In this document: piece after piece, positions 50,984 to 61,739 of the stretch
Position numbering within the stretch: the first letter of the stretch is position 1
Layout of the letters: each line of letters starts with the position of its first letter
Assembly (NCBI GenBank): GCA_905221605.1
Contig: CAJNDS010002302.1
Location: forward strand, 1,265,463-1,329,462
Reading direction: 5' to 3'
DNA length: 64,000 nucleotides
Source: Symbiodinium natans
Lineage: Eukaryota; Sar; Dinophyceae; Suessiales; Symbiodiniaceae
Notes under the pieces: generated by a model
Told to the model about the DNA's origin: nothing
Database searches by the model: none
The model's input: only the letters and a program-made list of their open reading frames with translations
Translations under genes and position numbers: made by a program

Positions 50984-51198
50984 ATCAAGCCATGGTGTGG
51001 CAGGTCACCACGGACCTGAGTCGCACGAGGAGGCAGGGAGTAACCTCAGTGAGTTGAAGGATTTTGAGCTCGGGGTTCGGGGTTCGGGGAGCAGGGGTGC
51101 AGGGTTTGTGTTTTGGTTCAGCCCTATACTTGTTTTCGGCCTAAACCCTACCCTATGAACTTCACTATGAACTTAACTTTCTCTGTAGACATTCGCAG

Positions 51199-51259
51199 GA
51201 GGAGGCAGAGGAGTGGACGCGCGTCGACATCAGCTGCAGCTTCATGCGGCTTGGCAAAG
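51199..51259 (+). CDS. Candidate exon island
   Basis: After GACATTCGCAG a phase-0 frame reads EEAEEWTRVDISCSFMRLGK plus one base, with a GTAGTATG donor. Acidic then hydrophobic, clearly protein-like in composition. Flanks lack close telomere arrays. No family was recognised. Confidence 0.5.
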
Positions 51260-51290
51260 GTAGTATGTGGGGTTTAGGGTTAGGGTTCAG

Positions 51291-51483
51291 CCCCCTAAAC
51301 CCTGAACCCTGAACCCTGAACCCTGAACCCTAAACCCTAAACCCTAAACCCTAAACCCTAAACCCTAAACCCTAAACCCTAAACCCTAAACCCTAAACCC
51401 TAAACCCTAAACCCTAACCCTAAACCCTAAACCCTAAACCCTAAACCCTAAACCCTAAACCCTAAACCCTAAACCCTAAACCT
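51291..51483. repeat. (CCCTAAA)n array, longest in the window
   Basis: About 27 units; the first few are CCCTGAA. Confidence 0.95.
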
Positions 51484-52075
51484 TACCACCAGACCCTAAG
51501 GCCTCCAGAATGGAGGTCCTTCTTGCTCCTGAACCCGAGATCCTAAACCCTAAACAGAAACCGCTGGCCCCATCCCTGTCTTAGGGAAGTTTAGGGTTCT
51601 TAGCCTTTTGGGGCTTTCAGGACTGATGAAACCCTAATTAAGTTGGGGGGAAGGGGTTTAGGGTTGAGGGTTGAGGGTTTTAGGGTTTAGGGGTCTCCCC
51701 ACCTCCCTTCAAGCAGGTACATGTAAGAGTCCGAGACTTAAAGCAGGCGGGAATTGGCGATGGCCAGTTGTACGTTTGTTCCCCTCTGTGTATCTGTTGT
51801 GGCGATGGGGGGGCCCGTTTGTGAACCCCATTCTACAAAAAAACTGTTTAGGATTGAGGGTTAGGGATATAGGAAGTAGGGTTTCGGGGCTTAGTGTTTA
51901 GGGTTTATGGGCTGCCCCCTTTTTTTTTTTGTTTGGGGGGGGGGGGGGGGTATTGTTGCGCCAGTGAGTCCTTGTACCCTTACGCACTTGTGAGGGCTTT
52001 GGACCCATCAGAAGTACGGCATAGGGGTTGTAGGGTCTAAGGTTCAGGGCATGGGGCACGATACGTCCCGGGTGT

Positions 52076-52149
52076 GGGGTTTAGGGTTTAGGGTTTAGGG
52101 TTTAGGGTTTAGGGTTTAGGGTTTAGGGTTTAGGGTTTAGGGTTTAGGA
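52076..52149. repeat. (TTTAGGG)n array
   Basis: About 10 perfect units. Confidence 0.95.
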
Positions 52150-52182
52150 TGTTTTGGCCCAATGAGTTCGCCTCGTTCAAAG

Positions 52183-52230
52183 GATCCTCGGGATGTTCTT
52201 CTTCATCATTGCCACACGGATGAGTGGAGA
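52183..52230 (+). CDS. Candidate exon island, membrane-like
   Basis: After CGTTCAAAG one frame reads ILGMFFFIIATRMSGDF, hydrophobic; another frame is open. It lies 1.2 kb before the membrane-protein exons and could belong to them. Confidence 0.3.
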
Positions 52231-52694
52231 CTTTTAGGGTTTAGGGTTTAGGGTCTAGGGTTAGGGTTTAGGGTTTAGGGTCTAGGGTTTAGGGTTTAGG
52301 GTTTAAGGGTTTAGGGTTTAAATTAGGGTTTAGGGTTGGACCTTTAAGCCTAAAGCCCTAAACCCCACACCTTGAAGTCTTTTCGCCTCGGAGAGCTCTG
52401 CCAACTCTGAAATGATAAAAAAGATCTTTCTCAGGCCTAGGTTAGGAAGGAAGGCCCTTGGGACATCTTATGTTTTCCCTTACAGGGTTGAAGAGGCTCC
52501 CTAAACCCTAAACCCTAAACCCTAAACCCTAAACCCTAAACCCTGAACCCTAAACCCAAAACCCTAAACCCTAAACCCTAAATCAGAGGGTTTTAAGGGC
52601 CATCCTAGGTTAGGAGGGAAGGCCGCTTCGGTTTTCAACTTCGGGGCACTCGCGTTGGGCCCTCATCTGTATCCCCTTTGCGCGGACGAAGATC

Positions 52695-52850
52695 TGCATA
52701 CCAATATATATGTGTGTATATATATGTGTATATATATGTGTGTGTATATATATATGTATATACATATTTATTTATTTATTTTTTATTTACTTGTTTTTTA
52801 CATATTTATTTATTGATTATATTTATATACGGAAACTGTACGTGTGTACA
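52695..52850. repeat. TA/TG-rich microsatellite
   Basis: TATATATGTGTG and TTTATTTATT repeats; the Tyr/Ile/Val-rich ORF over it is an artefact. Confidence 0.9.
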
Positions 52851-53438
52851 TGCATGCAGACATGCATGTAAACACATTTGTCTAATGCTGCAGCTCCTGG
52901 TGAAAAACCTCCGAAAGGGTCTGTGACTTGGAGACACTTAGCGCTCAGACTCTGCTCTGCTCTGCCCACACACTGAAGTCCTAAACCCGAAACCCTAAAG
53001 CGTAAACCCTAAACCCTAATTCAACCCTAAACCCTAAACCCTAAACCCTAAAGCTAAAGGGCTCTTGCCTCCATGTGGGGAAGCCTTGAGCTCAAGCACA
53101 GGGCTTGGCCTCTTCCAAGAGCGACCTCTCGACCCTTAAACAAAAAAGAGCTGAATTAGTTAGGATCTAGGATTTAGGGTTTAGGGTTTATGGTTTGGGG
53201 TTTGGGGTTTGGGGTTTGGGGTTCAGGGTTTAGGTTCTAGCGTTTCGTGTAACCTGGTCACATGCCCTTAAAGAATGAAAGTATGCCTTTAACTGTTGGT
53301 AGAACAGTATAACCCTTTGGTCAGGATATAGAGGTTGCTCTAGGTAAATCCTTGGCCCTTTGAAGGCACATGTTGCGATTCGAAAGCCACCCTAAAGTTA
53401 AATCCCTACATCCCTAAAGCCTGAACTGTTTAACTGAG

Positions 53439-53494
53439 TCCATCTTCTACATGGTGAACTACCCAGATGACGACGTCAAGCCCCGACCCCGGCG
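53439..53494 (+). CDS. Membrane-protein gene, exon 1 of a 3-exon chain
   Basis: After CTGTTTAACTGAG a phase-0 frame reads SIFYMVNYPDDDVKPRPR plus CG, with a GTGGGGCG donor. The two leftover bases fit the one-base start at 54008. I recall dinoflagellate predicted membrane proteins with a YPDD-KPR-YSW-IN-T-SIF-AV arrangement but cannot name a function. Upstream exons were not identified. Confidence 0.6.
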
Positions 53495-54007
53495 GTGGGG
53501 CGTTTCGGTGCTTGGAAACCCTGAACCCTGAACCCTGAACCCTAAACCCTAAACCCTAAACCCTAAACCCTAAACCCTAAACCCTAAACCCTACCTCATT
53601 CCCTCCTTCCCTCCTTCCCTACTAAGAGCCAGGAATCGGTGAGCGCTGTCTGCCTTGGTCTTTGGGTTTCTAGGGCTCAGGGGTATGGTCTTCGAGACTT
53701 CCCCCTCGCCCCCTCAGATCTTCGGGTGCCCCCTAAACCCTAAACCCTAAACCCTAAACCCTAAACCCTAAACCCTAAACCCTAAACCCTAAATGCATAT
53801 GGTTTCGTCGCGTATCTGTGGGGCTCGAAGCTCGACGGGGAGTGGAGTGCGCGATGGGGAGTTGAGCAAGCTCCCTATAAATCCTGTCGGACCTATAAAC
53901 CCCGTAAACCACAACACCCGATAAACACCCCAACACCCTGCAATAATCCCTAAAAATCCTAAACCCTATAAACCCCATAAACCCGTTCAATCCTAAACCC
54001 TCCCCAG

Positions 54008-54053
54008 GCGCTACTCTTGGTCCATCATCAACACGACGGTGTCCATCTTCAGC
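54008..54053 (+). CDS. Membrane-protein gene, exon 2
   Basis: After ACCCTCCCCAG one base completes Arg, then RYSWSIINTTVSIFS in 46 nt. The donor is GC (GCACGAGT), phase 0. The segment starts a membrane helix that continues in the next exon. Confidence 0.65.
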
Positions 54054-54396
54054 GCACGAGTCCCAGGGGATTACACAAAATCTTAGGGTTTAGGGTTCAG
54101 GGTTTAAGGTTTAGGGTTTAGGGTTTAGGGTTTAAGGTTTTGGTTTTAGGGTTGAGCTTATTTCCCGTGGAGTGCGCAAACTCGGCAGGATGCCACCTGA
54201 AATTTGATTTCGAAGGGGAGCGTACGTGCTGGACAATTATCCGAAGATCCCTTCTTGCAATCCTCAACCCGAAGTTGTTTAGGGTTTAAAGTTTAGGGTT
54301 TAGGGTTTAGGGTTTAGGGTTTAGGGTTGTTTGTGGTGAGAGTTGAGTTGGGTTTGAGGTGCTTATAGCTGTTCGTGCTTGCGCGTATTCTTGCAG

Positions 54397-54426
54397 GCCG
54401 TCATGATCTTCAACGGTGTTGACGAG
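54397..54426 (+). CDS. Membrane-protein gene, exon 3
   Basis: After a good acceptor (GCGTATTCTTGCAG) the phase-0 frame reads AVMIFNGVDE, completing the helix SIFSAVMIFNGV. A GC donor at 54427 is possible, but the frame stays open to about 54595 (DEASLCCCEHLRGFRVTYG and on), so a longer exon of about 65 codons cannot be excluded. Confidence 0.55.
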
Positions 54427-55269
54427 GCCAGCCTTTGCTGTTGCGAGCATTTGCGTGGATTTAGAGTCACCTACGGCTTCTCTCAAGCTGGCCTCATGTG
54501 CAAATCCAATCTCTGCACAGCGCTGCGCTGGCCGCTCGTGATCTGTATTTCCAATGTCGCGCCGTGTGATGGCCTGTCGCACCTTCTGGGTCTAAACCCT
54601 CAACCCAAAACCCTAAACTCTAAAGTCAATGTTCATGGGTGTAGGGTTTCGGCTGTGGGGCGATATGCAGGTCGGCCTCTTTCTCTTCGTGAACCCCCTG
54701 CTGGGAGAAGCTTGTTGGCGACACGGTTTGGGCGTATCCCTTGACCTGACCTAGCTAAACCCTAAACCCTAGTAACTAAGACCCGGAAAAAGGCCGATGT
54801 TTCCTTGTTCCATGGGCCAGGTTCCCTGGGATCGAGGTTAGCACCCGCGGAGTTTTCAAGATGCCGGCCACACGAAACGCAAAATCTGGCTCTAGGCGTG
54901 TCCTGCACTCTTGTCCGGCAAGAACCCCCTCCGCCCCATCCCGACAAAGAACTAAGTTAACAAAAAGAAGACCCTAAACCCCAAACCCTCCCGAATGCTG
55001 TCAAGCCTTTGGGGTTTACCTTCCTGAGCCCGCTTCCTACGAACCCTAGAAGGTGCAAAGGTGCCTCACCCCAACCCCTAAAGGCCCCAAACCCTAGACC
55101 CTAAGCCCTAAACCTTTCGGCAAACCCTATACGGTACGCCGTACACTTTCGCTAAACCCTCTACACCCTAAACCTTAAACCCTATAACCCGAAACCCCTC
55201 AAAACCCGAAACTCACAGCCCCGCCCGCCGTTGAGGCTTGTGCGGCTTCTTGCACTTGCTCTGAATTCG

Positions 55270-55757
55270 TTTAAGGTTTAGGGTTTAGGGTTTAGGGTTT
55301 AGGGGTTAGGGGGGGAGACGAGGAAAGACCCTCGAAGGGACTCTAATTCCTACTGCCTCGCATCCCCCCCTGCCCGCCAAATTTGCACTTCTTCGGCATA
55401 CATATATATATATATATATATTTATTTATATCCTTTTTTTATTTATTTATTCATACACATATAAACTGTATGTGTTTTTTGTTTACTTACCTATATTGAC
55501 ACACCCTAAACCATAAACTCTAAACCCAATCAGCCCTAAGCTACACAAAGTCCACAAACACCAGACCCGCAGGTCCCTTTGTGAGGGTTCCTCAGGGTCT
55601 GGGAGTATGGTGGGGCTAAGGCAACATTTTTCCTTGGGAAACCCAATTTCGGTTTAGGGTTTAGGGATTTAGAATCAGGTTTAGGGTTGAGTTAAGTAAG
55701 TTTTAGGGTTTAGGGTTAAAGTTTGGGGAGTTTTCGGCTTGTCATTTTTTATACGCA
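55270..55757. other. Stretch without a gene
   Basis: TTTAGGG units, a (TA)n microsatellite at 55400-55470 and degenerate telomere-like sequence. Confidence 0.6.
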
Positions 55758-55822
55758 TGCCCAAGGAGTTTCCTCAAGGGTGGCGGCAAGTGGCCCGTGG
55801 CCCGTCTCAATTCATCAGGGTT
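55758..55822 (+). CDS. Candidate exon island
   Basis: The frame reads MPKEFPQGWRQVARGPSQFI and ends at GGGTTTAAGG, so GT at 55823 is a natural donor. The acceptor is unclear. Basic. No family was recognised. Confidence 0.35.
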
Positions 55823-55956
55823 TAAGGTTGAAGGTTTGGTGCCATTCTGTTGAGGGCTCAGGACTCTAGGAGTGAGAGCTCGGCTAGTAGAACTCCATAG
55901 GGTTTCCTTTTGGCCTGAAACAAGAAAAAAAGTGCGGATGGGGTAGGGCTACAAAC

Positions 55957-56083
55957 CTTACATGCATGTTCGGAGTTTGCCTCATCTATCGTTTTGCGCA
56001 GCGCTCTTAAACGTGCTTGGCCTCCTGCACGGCTGAAGTCAACTTCCCAGAGGCCCAAGTATCCCTCAGCTAGGCAGTAATTC
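55957..56083 (-). CDS. Candidate minus-strand exon, 127 nt
   Basis: On the minus strand the island starts after CTAAACCCATGAG and ends at a GTTTGTAG donor. The frame reads NYCLAEGYLGLWEVDFSRAG and RLRALRKTIDEANSEHACK, which looks like real protein. CCCTAAA (minus sense) lies 9-30 nt upstream, the same arrangement as for plus-strand exons. It may mark a minus-strand gene. Confidence 0.45.
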
Positions 56084-56406
56084 CTCATGGGTTTAGGGTT
56101 TAGGGTTTAGGGTTTAGGGCTTAGGGTTTAGGGTTTAGGGTTTAGGGTTTAGGGCAACAACCCTAAACCCGGAACCTCACGGGGTCTGTTGGAGTCTCCA
56201 GGTTCTCTGCTGCTCATGTCTGGCGAAGTTAGCTCACGAAACCCAAAATAGATGAGGCCAAACTTGGGGCCCAAAATCAAAAACCCAAAGCCCTAAACCG
56301 TTAACCCTGAAGCCGGAACATATGAGTCCTTGAAAACGTGTGGTCGGGTTAAATTACCTGATCCTGTCCCGGCCCAACATGCCCAATAAACCAATAGAAT
56401 CACAGG

Positions 56407-56572
56407 GACCCTTGCCTGGAGGTTCGGGTTCGTGCAACCCAATTATGAGTGTTATAGTCATAACCGGTCAGAACCCACGCATAAGCCCCTGAAGTACCCT
56501 AATCTGGCATGGCTGGGTTAGACGTGCAACAATTGGGTGAATACGTACCATGAACCTCCAAGTAGTAACCTG
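56407..56572. mobile_element. Palindromic element, family E
   Basis: CCTGGAGGTTCGGGTTCGTG on the left pairs with TACGTACCATGAACCTCCAAG on the right; CAACCCAATT and AATTGGGTGA pair inside. Confidence 0.65.
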
Positions 56573-56790
56573 TAGACTCTTCAAGAACAGGGACATGTGC
56601 AGCTGAAATATTTTGGGGTTTAACTCCTAATAGGGAAATGTGCCTTAGATATTGGTAGATGACTTTCGTTTCAGGATATGCGGGTTACTCTAGGTCTACA
56701 GGTTTGCTTGTCAGGGAGAATTTTCGAAACCCTAAACCCCAAACCCTAAACCCTAAACCCTAAACCCTAAACACCTTTTTGGGTGCGCAG

Positions 56791-56875
56791 GGTTGGTGGA
56801 GCACACGTTGACGGGATCATGATTTCTTGGTGGCGGGCTTTAGTTTTCCTGCCGTTGCGAGTCTTCGCATCATAG
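56791..56875 (+). CDS. Candidate exon island, membrane-like
   Basis: After TTGGGTGCGCAG the frame reads VGGAHVDGIMISWWRALVFL and PLRVFAS to TAG; GT donors at 56844 or 56861 are possible. It may belong to the membrane-protein gene at 53.4-54.4 kb but phase cannot be tested without the next exon. Confidence 0.4.
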
Positions 56876-57057
56876 TAGGGATTTGTGTTGTAGGTACCCT
56901 ATATCCCCTAAACCCGAAACCCTAAACCCGACTAAACCCTAAACCTTAACCCTAAGCCCTAAACCCTAAACCCTAAACCTTAAACCCTAACTCCCCTTTA
57001 AGGGGTTGCATGGAGCCCCCAGTTCCCTGACTCCCGAATTTCCAGCACGATTTCCAG

Positions 57058-57112
57058 GCGTCATCGTCGGCTACCTTGTCTTCCTCGCTTGGTGTTTCGG
57101 CACTCAGAAGCC
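57058..57112 (+). CDS. Candidate exon island, membrane-like
   Basis: After CACGATTTCCAG two bases, then VIVGYLVFLAWCFGTQK, ending at GTTTGGG. A clear hydrophobic helix. A possible later exon of the same membrane protein. Confidence 0.45.
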
Positions 57113-57427
57113 GTTTGGGTTTCTTTTGGGGGAGGATCTAGGGAGTAGGGTCTAGGGTCTGGGTCTGGGGTTTAGGGTTTAGGGTTTAGGGTTTAGGGTT
57201 TATAGGCCCTTAGCCCAAACAGTTTAAGTACCCCAAGCCCGAAGCTTAAACCCTAAACCCTCAAAAGTCCAAATGCCCCTTACACCCGAAACAACCTAAC
57301 CAGCTGAAGGACGCAACCCCAAACACCGAAGCTTAAGAACAGCCGTACTACAAGCCCAGAATCCTGAGCCTTATCTTAGCGACAAGGCTACTAAGGCCTT
57401 CAACATGGGCTCCCGGGCCTTACGAGC

Positions 57428-57487
57428 CAAGGTTCACGGTTGCCCACATCATGATCGCCACTTGGCGTGCAGAGTGGCGACTGGCAG
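57428..57487 (+). CDS. Candidate exon with GTAAGC donor
   Basis: The frame FTVAHIMIATWRAEWRLAG ends exactly at a consensus GTAAGC donor (57488). The acceptor is probably ACGAGCCAAG or earlier. Two frames are open. Confidence 0.4.
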
Positions 57488-57882
57488 GTAAGCGCCAGCC
57501 TCCCATTGCTTGGCCCCCTCCGAAACGCAATGCCCTAAACTCTGCATCCCAAAGCAAAGAGCCACCCCCCACTCCCCCGTGCATCCCAAACCACTATACT
57601 GTACTACTAATTATACCCCTATTGGAAGGCAGGGTTTCCTGTTTGGGGCTTAGGGTTCGTGGGTTGGTACGGCTCAGAGTATCTTTACACGAGCGACCAT
57701 GAGTTGGTGTTAGTGCTTCAGAACTTGGGGCCAACTGGCAAAACCCCCCTTCCCCCCACCCGTCTCTAAACCCACAACCCCCCCCCCCCCCCCCCTAAAC
57801 CCTAAACCCCAACTGCTAAACCCCTAAGCCCTAAGCCTTAGACCCTAAACCCTATCCCTTTTCCTGTGCTGGATACTTGGAG

Positions 57883-58003
57883 GTTCATGGGTACTTATAA
57901 CCCCACTTATAAGTCTACTATATAACCTACTTAGGGGACTTGGGGGGGTTTACAAGTACCGTTATAATTGGGGTTATAAGTGCCCATGAATTTCCAAGTA
58001 CAG
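57883..58003. mobile_element. Palindromic element, family E, best copy
   Basis: TACTTGGAGGTTCATGGG and the inverse GCCCATGAATTTCCAAGTA bound 120 bp; ACTTATAACCCCA and TGGGGTTATAAGT pair inside. Confidence 0.8.
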
Positions 58004-58539
58004 AACACTCCGCCCAAGGCCTACGTCTCCAATGCCTTGAAGAGGCCTAGAAAGCTTCGGGAAGTCAGGGATGGGTTTAGGGTTTCGGGTTTAGGGTTTA
58101 GGGTTCAGGGTTCAGGGTTGAGGGGTTAGGGTTGGGGTTTAGAGTTACCTTAACCCCTATAAGCCCTAGAGATAGGGATCTGTTGGCGAAGTTTGTTTCG
58201 GATGAGTTACCTTCAAACCTCGGGTCGGGGTTAGGGTTTGAGTCTGGCGTTTTCGAGCACTCTTCAGGTTTAGGGTTTAGGAAACTAGGGCTTCCGCACA
58301 TGAATCCCAACAAAAAGCTTGTTCGGAGGTTCGGACGTTGCCTTGATTTCGGGAATAATCGTCCCAAGGCCCCCAAGCCCTCATTAAACTTCAGCTACCA
58401 AGCCCTCAACCCTAATTCCCTTGAACCCTTAAGCCTTTAAACCGCCCTTGAAGCCCTAAACCTTAAACCCTAGACCCTAAACCCTAAGCCGAAACCCTAC
58501 ACCCTAGACCCTACACCCTACACCCGACTCGGGAGCCCA

Positions 58540-58587
58540 GGCAAGGATTCGAGGGCGAGCTGGAAGAAGGAGAGACGCACCTCGGTA
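58540..58587 (+). CDS. Candidate exon island
   Basis: The frame GFEGELEEGETHLG is strongly acidic and ends at GTAGTTC. The acceptor could be GAGCCCAG or GGCAAG. Confidence 0.3.
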
Positions 58588-58635
58588 GTTCATCGGTAGT
58601 TGGGTTGCTTTGAATATATCTGTTCATCTATCCAT

Positions 58636-58850
58636 CTATCTATTATTATTACTTTTTTTGTTATTCTTATTATCCTTATTATCCTTATTATTCTTATTAT
58701 TCTTATTATTCTTATTATTCTTATTATTCTTATTATTCTTATTATTCTTATTATTCTTATTATTCTTATTATTCTTATTATTCTTATTATTCTTATTATT
58801 CTTATTATTCTTATTATTCTTATTATTCTTATTCTATTCTTATTGTTCTT
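58636..58850. repeat. (TTATTATTC)n microsatellite
   Basis: About 20 units of 9 bp. Ile- and Leu/Phe-only ORFs across it are artefacts. Confidence 0.95.
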
Positions 58851-59004
58851 ATTAGTCTTTTTTCATTTATTCATTATTAGTATCATTATTATTGTGACTA
58901 TTTATATTGATATTATCATGATTACTAGATCATCGTATATACCTATGTATGTATATATATATATGTACACAATAGGTTATGATTGAGAAACCCACCCTAG
59001 GGGT

Positions 59005-59185
59005 TTCAAGGGTTTCTAGGGTTTCTAGGGTTTCTAGGGTTTCTAGGGTTTCTCGGGTTTCCAGGGTTTCTGGGGTGTCTAGGGTTTCTAGGGTTTCTAG
59101 GGTTTCTAGGGTTTCTAGGGTTTCTAGGGTTTCTAGGGTTTCTAGGGTTTCTAGGGTTTCTAGGGTTTCTAGGGTTTCCGGGATG
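59005..59185. repeat. (GGGTTTCTA)n minisatellite
   Basis: About 19 units of 9 bp, a telomere-like unit with two extra bases. The Arg-Val-Ser repeat ORF over it is an artefact. Confidence 0.95.
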
Positions 59186-60076
59186 TTCAGGTTGTTTAGG
59201 TTATTTAGGGCTTCTAGGGTGTTTGGGAAGTTTCGACCCTAAGGCTTCTGGGGTGTAGAGCGTAGGGTTTCAGGTTTAGGGTTGAGGTTTGGGGTATAGG
59301 GTTTAGGGGTTCAGGATTTAAGGGCAGTCGGGCATTCATCACTGGGGCAAAGGGCAGGGCGATAGGACGATAAGGTACGAGGGCGGGGTTTAGGGTTTTA
59401 GGGCTTGAGAGTTTAGGGTTTTAGGGTTTTGCGGTTTCAGGATTTCAGGGCTTCAGGTTTGTCCAATACACTGGAGGATTTACTTGCGAGTAATCCTTCA
59501 AGTCACAGTCGGGCTTCGATGATATTTCAACGAATACTAATCAGCTGCAGTAAACGACGCTTGTAGTTTCATTGACCCTTAATCTAGTCCCTTACCTCCT
59601 TTACAGGGTTCTGATGTAAAAGCCCTTAATTTGTGTAGGGTATATAAGGTTGCTTACCCTAGGAGGTTATGGAGTGAGGCTACATGTGCCGTATTACTGC
59701 TTAGAAGGGTGCACTCCAAACCAAACCCTCTCCTATATGAGTACTCACACCATCATAGTACTCCAGAAGAGGTTCCCCAGTAACATGAAAAGAGCGTTGT
59801 TTCGCGGACGGGAGGGTGTAAAAGGGCCTGAAACATGAGACTGAGAGTACTACTGGGCATCCAAGCAAACACAACCCTGTTGCAAAGCCAAACCCTTAAA
59901 CTCTGTAACCCTGAACCCCTAGAGCGCAAGACCCTAAACACAAGACCACAAATCCTACACCTTAGACCCTAAACCCTAAAACCCAAAACCTAAACCCTGA
60001 ACCCTAAACCCTAAACCCTAAACCTTTACACCCTACCTAAAACCTAGTGGCTGGGGTAGCCCGGACGCCCAGGCAG

Positions 60077-60128
60077 GGGCGTTCCTGGGTCGTCAATGAT
60101 ACGGTCCGAGGCATCTTCGGCCACAGGG
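60077..60128 (+). CDS. Candidate exon island
   Basis: After CCCAGGCAG a phase-0 frame reads GRSWVVNDTVRGIFGH and ends at GGGGTTTAGG. Balanced composition. No family was recognised. Confidence 0.4.
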
Positions 60129-61652
60129 GTTTAGGGGTTTAGGGGTTTAGGGTTTAGGGTTTAGGGTTTAGGGTTTAGGGTTTAGGGTTTAGGATTCAGG
60201 GTTTAGGGTTTAGGGTTTCGGGTTTAGGGGGTTTCGGGCGAACCCCAGACCCTGAACCCTGAACCTTCCAGGGTTTTTGCGTCTTAAGGGACCGGGGGTT
60301 TAGGGTTTAGGGTTTAGGGTTTAGGGATTAGGGTTTAGGGTATGGTGGAGGGGTTCGGGCTTGTAGGCCAAATGGGGTCGAAGGCCTGGGGTTTAGGGTG
60401 AACTGATGCTGCAAGTCTTGGGCCCCCCAAGACCATAGTCGGTTTAGGGCTTACGGGGTTTAGCCCTAAACCCTGAACTCCCAAACCCTCAACCCTGAAC
60501 CTTCAGGTTAAGGGCTTAGGGAGCTTTAGGGGTTCAGGGGGTTTAGGGGGCTTTAGGGGGCTTTCGGGGACTTTAGGGAACTTTCGGTGACTTTAGGGGA
60601 CTTTAGAGGACTTTAGGGGACTCTAGGGGACTCTAGGGGACTTTAGGGTTTAGGGTCGGGCCCGTGGAACCTGAAATCAACCAGCCGAGCCAGGGAGCAC
60701 GAATCAACGATTCAAAGGCCCTAAGTCCTTGCGTCCCGGTCGAGGGGTTTAGGGCTTAGGGCTTAGGGCTTAGGGCTTAGGGCTTAGGGCTTAGGGTTTA
60801 GGGTTTAGGGTTTAGGGTTTAGGGTTTAGGGTGTAGGATACCTTGAAAACCTCTTCAAACAAAGCAAAGGCACCCATTTTGTTCTGAGACTGCTGGGCAA
60901 CCTTGCTGAGGCCGAAAGAAGGCCTTGCACCCAAAACCCTGAACCCTAAACCCTAAACCCTAGACCCTAAACCCGAAACCCTAAACCCTAAACCCTAAAC
61001 CCTAAACCCTAAACCCGAAACCCTAAACCCTAAACCCTAAACCCTGTGTCTGCCGAAGGCGACAACGGCCAGCCAGTAGCGTGGGCCTCGGCAAGGGATG
61101 GGCTTTGGTTGAGGGTTTAGGGTTTAGGGTTTAGGGTTTAGGGTTTGGGGTTTGGGGTTTGGGGTTTAGGGTTACTTAACCCTAGACCCTACAAAAAATC
61201 CCTGCGACTGAGGAACCTGGACCCTTAAGACCCCCTAAGGCCCTGAACCTTCAACCCTGAATCCTAAACCCTTTACCCCATAAGCCCTAACCTGAAACCC
61301 GAACCATGAAAGCCCCTAAGCCCTGTAAGATGCTCAAAATTCTCGGGTTCAGCCGCGGGCGGTTCAGGCCTTGAGGGTTTTGGGTTTTGGGTTTTGGGTT
61401 TTGGGTTTAGGGTTTAGGATTGAGGGTGTAGGGACAGGCCAAACAAATAATACTCCCTATACCACCACTACATCTGTAACTTCGAGAAAGCCCTCTCTCA
61501 AACTCTGTAATGCTTAAATCCTGAACACTAAACCCCAAACCCTAAACCCTAAACCCTAAACCCTAAACCCTAAACCCTAAACCCTAAACCCCAAGCCCTA
61601 AACCCTAAACCCTAAACCCTAAACCCCAACCCCCCTTCCCCCCCACCCCAAG
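60129..61652. other. Telomere-motif region, few islands
   Basis: TTTAGGG arrays at 60138-60240 and 60745-60835 (TTAGGGC variants), a half family A element at about 60848-60903, CCCTAAA arrays at 60940-61045 and 61534-61626. An open island at 61047-61100 (SAEGDNGQPVAWASARDG) lies between arrays. Confidence 0.5.
60505..60648. repeat. (GGGACTTTA)-type tandem repeat
   Basis: About ten 10-11 bp units (ggggactttag, gggactctag), another telomere-motif derivative. Confidence 0.85.
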
Positions 61653-61739
61653 GAGCCCACCCTCGTCCGGCCGGGCGGCCGCGAGAAGAGCGTGGCCATT
61701 GTCGGCAATGTGGAGGTCTTTGTCATGACCAAGGCCCCT
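61653..61739 (+). CDS. Candidate exon island, 29 codons phase 0
   Basis: A C-rich tract (CCCCCTTCCCCCCCACCCCAAG) acts as acceptor, after a CCCTAAA array. The frame reads EPTLVRPGGREKSVAIVGN and VEVFVMTKAP, ending at GTTTAGGG. Composition, length in whole codons and both flanks make it one of the better candidates. No family was recognised. Confidence 0.55.

Larger units (their letters stand above)
49003..51198. other. Stretch without a convincing gene
   Basis: CCCTAAA array at 49050-49095, a 12 bp satellite at 49443-49519, a family A copy at 49871-49987, a large family C element at 50186-50722, a 28 nt poly-C at 50531 and a family D element at 50800-50983. The 154-codon minus ORF at 49088-49552 is largely satellite translation (Cys/Ser/Ala). 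An open plus frame at 51015-51100 (SHEEAGSNLSELKDFELG) is unassigned. Confidence 0.5.

Noticed and set aside
58600-59242. Poly-Ile, Leu/Phe and Arg-Val-Ser repeat ORFs
   Set aside because: Translation of the TTATTATTC and GGGTTTCTA satellites.
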